From Pseudomonadota bacterium (GTDB lineage: Bacteria; Pseudomonadota; Gammaproteobacteria; Steroidobacterales; Woeseiaceae), in contig JACZTO010000011.1 of the NCBI GenBank assembly GCA_022573655.1, positions 1 through 56,993 on the forward strand: a stretch of 56,993 nucleotides of DNA. Direction: 5' to 3'. The translations under genes were made by a program, and so were the position numbers. Shown piece by piece: positions 8,861 through 16,110 of this stretch. Below the pieces are notes generated by a model that ran no database searches, was not told the DNA's origin, and saw nothing but the letters and a program-made list of their open reading frames with translations. The stretch's first letter is position 1. Each line of letters begins with the position of its first letter.

Positions 8861-10153
8861 CTAATCGCCTTCCGTTGCGCGCGCAAGATCGTGGTCAATC
8901 GTCCGGCCCGCCCGGTAGTAGTGCCAGCAGGCCCAGGGCAAAATCACCACGGTAACGATCAGCAGGCTGTAACGCATCGACTCGTTCGCAAAGCGCGGCT
9001 CCAGAAGGTCGCTGATAATGCCCGTGATCCACGGCCCCGTCGCAAGCCCGATGATATTGATGATCAGCAGCACCAGCGCCGATGCCACCGAACGCATGCG
9101 CAACGAAACCAAGCTCTGCGTGTGCGCCAATACGGGCGCAAGGTACACGTTCATTGTCGCAGCCGGTACCACAAACAGCAGCAACGCCACCGTCCAGTTA
9201 CCGGCAAGAAACATCAATGACAATGGCAGCGCTGATACCAATATCGTCAGCGCAATGAAATTTAGCGACTTGCGCTGCCCGGCCCTGCCCAGATGATCGG
9301 CGATGTAGCCACCAAAGAAAAATCCTGCGCCGCCCGCAATACCCAGAATCAGGCCAAGCCAGCGTCCCAGGAGCGCCATTTCGATGTCAAAACTGCGCAC
9401 CATAAAGGTAGGCAGAAAGCTGATGACCGAGTAGCCAACAAATGATGACAGCCCGGCTGCCAATGCCATATGCACAAACGAATTACGACCTCGCAGGAAG
9501 CGCACGACCTCCAGCAGGCGAGGTTGTACGCCACTGTCCTGCCGCTCCTCCGACGAACCACGCCGCGGTTCCTTGAGCGTGAATCGAACCACCAGCGCCA
9601 GCAGCAGCCCTGGAATGCCGACGATAAAAAACGCTGCCCGCCAACCGATGTTCTGCACTACCCAGCCGCCGGCCAGATACGCCAGCATGATGCCTGCCGA
9701 AATACCCAGCGTGTAAAAGCCCATGGCGGTGGAGCGCTTCTCGGGCGGAAAATAATCGGCAATCATCGAATGAGCGGGCGGACTGCATCCGGCCTCGCCG
9801 ATGCCGACACCGATTCGAGCGAGCGTCAGCTGCCAGACGTTCGCCGCCAATCCTGACAACGCGGTCATGGCGCTCCAAAGCGCGACTGCGACGGCGATTA
9901 AATTGCGCCGATTGCAACGATCCGCGTATTGCGCAATCGGCACGCCTAGCGTTACGTAGAAAATTGCAAACGCGGTGCCGGCAAGGAACCCGAGATAGGC
10001 ATCACTGATCTGAAACTCATCTCGAATTGCCGGCAACAAAATGGCCAGAATCTGCCGGTCAACAAAGTTGAACATGTAAACGATGGCGAGAATGACCATC
10101 GCATAGCGACGCGCAGCCAGAGTTAGCGTGGCTGATGTGTTGCTGACTATCAA
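8861..10153 (-). CDS. MFS transporter, Spinster-like
   Basis: Major facilitator superfamily protein of 430 residues with about 12 predicted membrane segments. TM1 contains IVYMFNFVDRQILAILLPAI, the FVDRQ-type signature of Spinster-like bacterial MFS proteins. The TM2-TM3 loop carries the diverged motif A QYADRCNRRNLI, and TM4 ends RIGVGIGEAGCSPPAHSMIADYFPPEKR. A cytoplasmic loop (EPRRGSSEERQDSG) separates the two halves. It overlaps the preceding gamma-glutamyltranspeptidase by 4 bp, so it probably moves a substrate or product of that enzyme, for instance an amino acid, dipeptide or gamma-glutamyl compound. Direction and substrate are unknown. Confidence 0.8.
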   Translation of the reverse strand: MIVSNTSATLTLAARRYAMVILAIVYMFNFVDRQILAILLPAIRDEFQISDAYLGFLAGTAFAIFYVTLGVPIAQYADRCNRRNLIAVAVALWSAMTALSGLAANVWQLTLARIGVGIGEAGCSPPAHSMIADYFPPEKRSTAMGFYTLGISAGIMLAYLAGGWVVQNIGWRAAFFIVGIPGLLLALVVRFTLKEPRRGSSEERQDSGVQPRLLEVVRFLRGRNSFVHMALAAGLSSFVGYSVISFLPTFMVRSFDIEMALLGRWLGLILGIAGGAGFFFGGYIADHLGRAGQRKSLNFIALTILVSALPLSLMFLAGNWTVALLLFVVPAATMNVYLAPVLAHTQSLVSLRMRSVASALVLLIINIIGLATGPWITGIISDLLEPRFANESMRYSLLIVTVVILPWACWHYYRAGRTIDHDLARATEGD

Positions 10154-11889
10154 CGCGTCGCGGGCCGATGAGGCGCAACGCTACCCGCGTTCGGCCGCCG
10201 CGAGTCAGATGCACCGCGGAAAACACCGCCGCTGAAGCCAACGGATTGCGAACTGCCCATGGAATAACGCGCATCCTGCACAACATGTCCCCGTTGCTTT
10301 AGCAATCGAATCGTGTCAGGGCTGAATCCCGATTCGAGCTGCAGGACATCCGGGTACCACTGATGATGCATGCGCGGCGCGGCTGTTGCCTCGGCAAGAT
10401 TCATGCTGTGGTCGATCATGTTGACGATTATCTGCAACACCGTGGTAATAATGCGGCTACCGCCCATGGAACCGGTGGCGAACCACGGTTTGCCGTCAGC
10501 AAACACGATAGTCGGGGTCATCGAACTCAACGGACGTTTCCCGGCGACTACAGAATTAGCGTCTCCTCCCAATAAGCCGTAGGCGTTCGGCGCGTCGGGC
10601 TTCGCCGCAAAGTCGTCCATTTCATTATTAAGAAGAAACCCGGCGCCTGCGACGGCGATGCCCGAACCGAACGGAAAATTTAACGTATAAGTATTCGAGA
10701 CGACGTCGCCGTTTTCATCAATTACGGAAAAATGAGTCGTATCATTACTTTCCAGGAGCAGCGCGACGCCAGGCGCTATGTCTGCCGATTTTCGCGCCGT
10801 CTTGAGATCGATGGTTGCTGCGAGTTCCCTGCCGTATGCTTTGCTCGTCAGCCAATTCACCGGGACCTCGTAGAAACCCGGATCGCCGAGATGTTTCGAG
10901 CGATCTGCGTAAGCGAGACGAGCAACCTCTGCCAGTAAATGAACGTTGTCCGCACTGCCTGCCCCAAGCTCGGCAACCGGGAAATGCTCCAGGATGTTCA
11001 GCATCTGCAGGAGGTGAACGCCTCCGGAACTCGGCGGCGGCATAGAGAGGATGTCGTAGCCACGATAGGTACCCCGCACAGCACTCCTGACGACGGGCTG
11101 GTAGGCTGCAAGCGAAGGCGCGTCGATGAGACCACCGCCATGCTGCATTTCGGCAATGATTTGTTCGGCGATTTTGCCCTTGTAGAATGCATCGGCTCCC
11201 TGATCGGCGATAAGTTGCAGCGTGCCGGCCAGGTCGCTTTGCACGAATAAATCACCCGCCTCGTACGGCACACCGCCTTTCTTAAAGTAATAACCGCAGG
11301 CCGCCTCTTCTTTGCACAATGATTTCTGCCACACCTTGAGTAACTCTGACATGTCATGACTAACCACGATGCCGTCGCGAGCCTGCGCGATGGCCGGCTG
11401 TAACAATCGCTTCCATGGCAAGTGGCCGAATTTTTGGTGGGCAGCGTAAAAACCCGCGACAGTTCCGGGAACGCCGGCGGCGAGATGACTGAAGCGTGCG
11501 CGATTCGAATCGACCTCACTGTTTTCATCCAAGTACATGTCGCGCGTCGCCCCTTGCGGCGCTATTTCGCGGTAGTCGATAGCAATGTTTTCGCCGGAAC
11601 CCGCATCATGGATGAGCATGAATCCGCCGCCGCCGAGATTTCCTGCACGCGGCAGAGTAACCGCAAGCGAAAATCCCGTTGCGATCGCAGCATCAACGGC
11701 ATTACCGCCAGCCGCGAGTACCTGTGCACCAGCCTCGGCCGACAGGCGGTTCTGAGCGGCGACCATGCCCGATGCCCCGAGTACCGGATGCTGCAGGTTC
11801 CGATAGCGAATAATCTCGTTGTCGGTCAGCTGCCCGAAGGCCGCCAATGGCAGAATTATGACGCTGAGTGCAAGCAGCAATTTTCGCAT
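10150..11889 (-). CDS. ggt: Gamma-glutamyltranspeptidase (periplasmic)
   Basis: N-terminal nucleophile hydrolase that cleaves or transfers gamma-glutamyl groups. Residues 1-19 are a Sec signal peptide (MRKLLLALSVIILPLAAFG). The self-processing nucleophile is the Thr of NDTTHFSVIDENGDVV. The substrate-site segments GKRPLSSMTPTI and GSMGGSRIITTVLQ are present, and a typical C-terminus (GASDSRRPNAGS) closes the 579-residue precursor, the usual length. GAGGAG precedes the ATG. It is the first gene of a two-gene unit with the MFS transporter. Given the gamma-glutamyl ligases 3 kb away, it may recycle gamma-glutamyl amines as well as glutathione; that link is inference. Confidence 0.9.
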   Translation of the reverse strand: MRKLLLALSVIILPLAAFGQLTDNEIIRYRNLQHPVLGASGMVAAQNRLSAEAGAQVLAAGGNAVDAAIATGFSLAVTLPRAGNLGGGGFMLIHDAGSGENIAIDYREIAPQGATRDMYLDENSEVDSNRARFSHLAAGVPGTVAGFYAAHQKFGHLPWKRLLQPAIAQARDGIVVSHDMSELLKVWQKSLCKEEAACGYYFKKGGVPYEAGDLFVQSDLAGTLQLIADQGADAFYKGKIAEQIIAEMQHGGGLIDAPSLAAYQPVVRSAVRGTYRGYDILSMPPPSSGGVHLLQMLNILEHFPVAELGAGSADNVHLLAEVARLAYADRSKHLGDPGFYEVPVNWLTSKAYGRELAATIDLKTARKSADIAPGVALLLESNDTTHFSVIDENGDVVSNTYTLNFPFGSGIAVAGAGFLLNNEMDDFAAKPDAPNAYGLLGGDANSVVAGKRPLSSMTPTIVFADGKPWFATGSMGGSRIITTVLQIIVNMIDHSMNLAEATAAPRMHHQWYPDVLQLESGFSPDTIRLLKQRGHVVQDARYSMGSSQSVGFSGGVFRGASDSRRPNAGSVAPHRPATR

Positions 11890-11906
11890 CGCTTACTCCT
11901 CGGACC

Positions 11907-13157
11907 TTACGGCAGAACCGCACGGAAGATGTAGAAAAACACTATCGCGAGAAACGCGCCTGCTGGAATCGTGATGACCCAGGACACCATGATCCGGGCG
12001 ACAACACGCAGGTCGATGGCTTCAATGCCTCGAGCAAGTCCCACGCCGAGCACAGCGCCAACCAACACATGTGTCGTCGAAATCGGAATGCCAGTACCCG
12101 AAGCGATGACAATCGTCGTTGCCGCTGCGAGTTCAGCCGCGAATCCACGACTCGGGGTCAGTTGCGTAATCTTTTCGCCGACCGTTGCGATGACACGCCT
12201 GCCGTACGTCGCGAGACCGATCACGATGCCGCCGCCACCAATGACCAGCACCCAGATTGGCAATGGTGAATCGGCCGCGACGTTGCCGGTAGTTGCAATA
12301 CCAATCACGGCGGCAAGCGGACCAATCGCATTCGCGACGTCATTGGAACCATGGGCAAACGCCATACCGCAAGCCGTCAGGATCATGAGCACGCCGAACA
12401 CGCGCTCAACGGTGTAGAAATGCTGGCTCTTCTCGGCCTTGGGATTGGGCTTGATACGCCGGATAATCAACGCACCGACCACCGCGACACCGCTTGCGAT
12501 GGCGACGGCCATGAAATAGCTATCCTGCAAAGTGAGATCGAGACCCACATGTTTCAATCCCTTGAGAATGGTCACCAAAGTGAGCGTGAACGCCGCAAAA
12601 AACATATACATCGGCACATAGCGCTTCGCCTGCGCCAGCGGATCTTCGTGGTGCAGGATCAATCGCTGTACACTAAGGTAAATCAGATAGGCGATGAATC
12701 CGGCTGTTAGCGGCGAGATAACCCAGCTCATGACGATCTTGCCGACCGCGCCCCACTGCACAGCATCGACGCCGATACCGACCGCGGCAAATCCGACGAT
12801 TGCACCAACAATTGAGTGCGTCGTCGATACCGGCCAGCCATTGCGCGATGCAACCAGCAGCCAGGTACCTGCGGCCAGCAACGCCGCTAACATTCCGTAG
12901 ATCAGCAAACGTGGTTCATGACTGAGCAACTCAGCGTCAACAATGCCCTTGCGTATTGTCGCGGTGACCTCGCCGCCTGCCAGAACGGCGCCAAGAAACT
13001 CGAAGATTGCGGCGACGATGATCGCCTGCTTGATCGTAAGCGCCTTCGAGCCGACCGACGTCGCCATGGCATTGGCGACATCATTCGCACCGATCCCCCA
13101 CGCCATGAATAATCCGAACACCGCAGCAAGACTGATGTAGACGTATTGCGCTTCCAT
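11907..13157 (-). CDS. pitA: PiT-family inorganic phosphate transporter
   Basis: Low-affinity phosphate:cation symporter of 416 residues. It has the two diagnostic inverted repeats of the family: GIGANDVANAMATSVGSKAL near residues 22-41 and FAHGSNDVANAIGPLAAVIG in the second half, each with GxNDVANA. About ten hydrophobic segments are visible. GGGAG precedes the ATG. It follows the DUF47 gene by 45 bp on the same strand, an arrangement found in many bacteria where the DUF47 (PhoU-like) protein modulates the transporter. Confidence 0.92.
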   Translation of the reverse strand: MEAQYVYISLAAVFGLFMAWGIGANDVANAMATSVGSKALTIKQAIIVAAIFEFLGAVLAGGEVTATIRKGIVDAELLSHEPRLLIYGMLAALLAAGTWLLVASRNGWPVSTTHSIVGAIVGFAAVGIGVDAVQWGAVGKIVMSWVISPLTAGFIAYLIYLSVQRLILHHEDPLAQAKRYVPMYMFFAAFTLTLVTILKGLKHVGLDLTLQDSYFMAVAIASGVAVVGALIIRRIKPNPKAEKSQHFYTVERVFGVLMILTACGMAFAHGSNDVANAIGPLAAVIGIATTGNVAADSPLPIWVLVIGGGGIVIGLATYGRRVIATVGEKITQLTPSRGFAAELAAATTIVIASGTGIPISTTHVLVGAVLGVGLARGIEAIDLRVVARIMVSWVITIPAGAFLAIVFFYIFRAVLP

Positions 13158-13202
13158 GAATTTGCTCCCGGGATCACCAGTGCGCCCCGATGGTATTATT
13201 GA

Positions 13203-13877
13203 TTAGTGTGAGAGCAGCAGCTCAAGTCGGCGGCCAACACGTTCGGCCATATCGGCAATTTCGCCGGTCAGCTCAATGACCTGGTACACAAATATCGCAT
13301 CAATAGGATCCAATGATTTCTCAATGGCAAACAGACTCGCCCGAAGAGCTGCCTGCTTTTCATCGGTGTCCGTTTCAATCCGGTCAAGTTTCTCGATCAT
13401 GCCGGCTACCAAGACCACCTCGGCGCCACGAAAACCTGCCGTGAACAGCTCGTTAAGTTCACGAACACTCTTCCTGGCCTGCTTTGCGGCGTCGACGTTA
13501 CGGTCGACAAAATCCAGGAACTGCTCAGAAATTTCGGCAGGAATCTGCAACTCACGGCCCACCACCAGGCCGGAGACATCTTTAGTACGATTGGCAATCT
13601 TGTCCTGCACCAACAACAGCTCCAGGAGATCCTCACGTGGGACAGGCATGAACAGGCTCTTGGGCAGATGCAGGCGAATTTTCTTCTTCAGGTTATCCGC
13701 CTCGTGCTCGAGCCTTTCAATTTCGGCACGCACTTTTCGAGCTTTTGACCAATTGCCCTTGACGGCAGCCGCGAAGAATCCACGCAGTTCTCGTGCGCAT
13801 CGATAGGAAATATCGATGTGTTTCTCCAGCGGTTTGACGGGCGACGAGCCGAAGATATTTGCCAGCATATTGGCCAT
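13203..13877 (-). CDS. DUF47 / PhoU-like phosphate transport accessory protein
   Basis: All-helical cytoplasmic protein of 224 residues matching the TIGR00153/DUF47 family. Characteristic stretches are IERLEHEADNLKKKIRLHLPKSLFMPVPREDLLELLLVQDKIAN near the middle and the C-terminal DRIETDTDEKQAALRASLFAIEKSLDPIDAIFVYQVIELTGEIADMAERVG. PhoU-fold proteins bind metal clusters through Asp/Glu-rich helices of this type. AGAGGT lies 9 nt before the ATG. Cotranscription with the PiT gene suggests control of phosphate uptake. Function in phosphate transport is by family and context. Confidence 0.87.
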   Translation of the reverse strand: MANMLANIFGSSPVKPLEKHIDISYRCARELRGFFAAAVKGNWSKARKVRAEIERLEHEADNLKKKIRLHLPKSLFMPVPREDLLELLLVQDKIANRTKDVSGLVVGRELQIPAEISEQFLDFVDRNVDAAKQARKSVRELNELFTAGFRGAEVVLVAGMIEKLDRIETDTDEKQAALRASLFAIEKSLDPIDAIFVYQVIELTGEIADMAERVGRRLELLLSH

Positions 13878-13962
13878 CCAATATTTACCTCTCAGGGTCT
13901 CGAATTTGCCGCAATGCTACCATAGCGTTTCGGTATCAATTGAATCTTTCGGATGAATAAGT

Positions 13963-14415
13963 ATGGCATGTTGGTTAATGAAATCGGAGCCCGACGTTTA
14001 CAGTATCGACGATCTGCAGCGCGACGGTCGGGAGATGTGGGACTCGATCCGCAATTACCAGGCCCGCAACATGATGCGTGACGATATGAGAATCGGCGAC
14101 GAGGTGTTTTTCTATCATTCGAGTTGCAAGGAACCCGGTGTTGTCGGTATCGCCAGGGTCGCCAGCAAACCGTACCCGGACCCGGTCCAGTTTGATAAGA
14201 AATCCCGTTATTTCGACGCAAAAAGTGACAAGGACAACCCGCGCTGGATACTCGTTGACGTCGAATTCGTGCGCAAACTAAAGCGCAACATCACGTTAAC
14301 CGATATCAAGGCCGAAAAAAGTCTTGAAGATATGATCCTGGTGCGCCGAGGCAACCGGCTGTCGATCATGCCGGTCGAGAAAAAGCACTGGGACAAAATT
14401 CTGAGCCTTGAGTAG
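13963..14415 (+). CDS. EVE-domain protein (Thyn1-like)
   Basis: Single EVE domain of 150 residues filling the whole protein. The hallmark opening MACWLMKSEPDVYSIDDL, the YQARNMMRDDMRIGDEVFFYHSS segment and the GVVGIARV strand are all present. EVE domains resemble YTH/PUA folds and bind modified bases in nucleic acids; in bacteria their in vivo role is mostly unknown. It diverges from the DUF47-PiT unit with 85 bp between and is convergent with the Mur-ligase gene (7 bp gap). The neighbourhood gives no restriction or defence context, so I assign only the domain-level function. Confidence 0.85.
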   Translation: MACWLMKSEPDVYSIDDLQRDGREMWDSIRNYQARNMMRDDMRIGDEVFFYHSSCKEPGVVGIARVASKPYPDPVQFDKKSRYFDAKSDKDNPRWILVDVEFVRKLKRNITLTDIKAEKSLEDMILVRRGNRLSIMPVEKKHWDKILSLE

Positions 14416-14422
14416 GCGCTGT

Positions 14423-16102
14423 TCAGGCGGCGCCAAGTTCTCTGAGCCGTTCCTGGATCGGCGCTGCGCCGCTCAGCGCAAGCATGATGATCAGGTCGCC
14501 TGGTCGCGCCCAGGCGAACGCGGCATCGAAGGCATCGATTTCTTCCTCAAAATGCTCGATCTGCTGTGACTTGGCTCCGCTACTCAACAACTCATCCTGA
14601 ATAACAGCGAACACATCGCCGTGTTCACGTCCGCGATGATAGACGGCGAGTTCAGAGACCATCACCTGATCCAGACCAATTGCCCAGGCGTCGCGTGTCA
14701 TTTCACGTATCAGATCATCGGGCCGATCACCCGCCTGACCGAAACAAAGTACGCGCCGCCTGGCCGGTAGCGCTTGCGCCATATCCAATACCGCATGCAT
14801 CGCTGCAGGATTGTGTGCGAAGTCGAGCAACACTTTTACGTCGCCCAGATCGTAGATATTGCTGCGCCCAGGATTTTCATCCTGCGCCATGCTCATCAAC
14901 CCGGCGCGAATATGCGTAAGCGGTATGCCAAGACACCATGTCAGTGCCGCAGCGGCCAATGCATTGGCAACATTGTGTCTTGCGGCACCATCAAGCGTGA
15001 TGGGAATCTCATGACTGCGGCAGACGAGTTCCCGAACGCCGTTGTCGATCTTCGTCAGCTCCTCGCCATCGAGAACAAACACCACGCCACCGTCATCGAC
15101 ACACCTGATAATCGTTGCGTTTTCCGGATCGAGACCAAACCACACGAGGTCGCCATCGAACGTGGATGACTTTTCCCGCAGCAGGCCGTCGTCCGCGTTG
15201 AGTACCAAACTGCCCGAGTCCCTAACCGCCCGGCTGACTATCCATTTGATCGCCAGCAGTTCATCCAGGCTCTGTGATCCGAAATCTCCGAGGTGGTCTT
15301 CGGCTATATTGGTAATAAGCGCGACGTCCGCTCGTTCGACAGCGAGTCCACGCCGTAACAAGCCACCGCGCGCGGACTCCAGAATCGCAACATCGACATT
15401 TCGTTCGCGCAATACCGCACGTGCGCCACCTGGTCCCGACCAGTCGCCGCGATCAATGACGTGGTCATTGACTGCTATCCAGTCCGTCGAACAGAGTCCG
15501 ACGTTCTGTTCGGCAGCTCGAACAATACTGGTCGCGAGCCGGACTGTCGTTGTCTTGCCGTTCGTTCCGGTGATCAGCCCTACGGGAACGTCATGGAAAG
15601 GTTTCCAGTCAATAATTTCCGGAATATCGTTGACTGGCCAGGTCCTGGAACCGGTCCCCAGACCGACGGAGACCTCATCGTCGTCCCACAACAAAGACTT
15701 GCCGTTTTCTTTTGCCGCGCTGATCAAGCACATCAGGTCTGGGTTCGCTTCTTCATCCGCAGCAGCGCGCACGGCCGCCGCAACCTCGTCAAATGGCGGT
15801 GGATCGGTGCCTTCGTCAAGTTCGCAGGCGCTTGCCGCCCAGGCCCATTCGTTGATTTCCGTAGCCGCGTACAGCACATCAATCGGTGCCGAGAAGGCCA
15901 TGCTGACGCCACCCAGCAGTTTCCGCGAGGCAAATGTCGCTTCCTCCCAGCCGAGCTCCGTAAGCATGCGCTGCACATGTTTCTTCCACAGCGGTACAAG
16001 AAGTTCTGCTTCGGTGGCGGAGCAGCGCACATCGAGAACAGAACCCGCTTCGTCGAAAATCAGGCTGGGTCCTGTCAGTCTGCGTGCATCAAGGAATTCC
16101 AT
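14423..16102 (-). CDS. Mur-ligase-family paralogue of cyanophycin synthetase, lacking the ATP-grasp domain
   Basis: Protein of 559 residues with three parts. An N-terminal region of about 170 residues has no motif I recognise. A Mur-ligase core follows with Walker A GLITGTNGKTTTVRL and the ILESARGGLLRRGLAVERADVALITNIAEDHLG block. The C-terminal glutamate-ligase domain contains LLDFAHNPAAMHAV and RPGDLIIM. These blocks match the Mur half of the adjacent CphA closely (both have ETARGGM/ESARGGL and DYAHNPAA/DFAHNPAA), but the ATP-grasp domain that adds aspartate is absent. It starts 8 bp after cphA, so it is surely in the same transcript. It may assist polymer synthesis, ligate arginine or another amino acid to a different primer, or work on beta-Asp-Arg dipeptides. 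Precise activity unknown. Confidence 0.8.
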   Translation of the reverse strand: MEFLDARRLTGPSLIFDEAGSVLDVRCSATEAELLVPLWKKHVQRMLTELGWEEATFASRKLLGGVSMAFSAPIDVLYAATEINEWAWAASACELDEGTDPPPFDEVAAAVRAAADEEANPDLMCLISAAKENGKSLLWDDDEVSVGLGTGSRTWPVNDIPEIIDWKPFHDVPVGLITGTNGKTTTVRLATSIVRAAEQNVGLCSTDWIAVNDHVIDRGDWSGPGGARAVLRERNVDVAILESARGGLLRRGLAVERADVALITNIAEDHLGDFGSQSLDELLAIKWIVSRAVRDSGSLVLNADDGLLREKSSTFDGDLVWFGLDPENATIIRCVDDGGVVFVLDGEELTKIDNGVRELVCRSHEIPITLDGAARHNVANALAAAALTWCLGIPLTHIRAGLMSMAQDENPGRSNIYDLGDVKVLLDFAHNPAAMHAVLDMAQALPARRRVLCFGQAGDRPDDLIREMTRDAWAIGLDQVMVSELAVYHRGREHGDVFAVIQDELLSSGAKSQQIEHFEEEIDAFDAAFAWARPGDLIIMLALSGAAPIQERLRELGAA

Positions 16103-16110
16103 GGTGCGAT

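Noticed and set aside
13963..14415. EVE gene as part of a defence island
   Set aside because: No nuclease, helicase, methyltransferase or mobile element nearby; neighbours are transport and storage genes.
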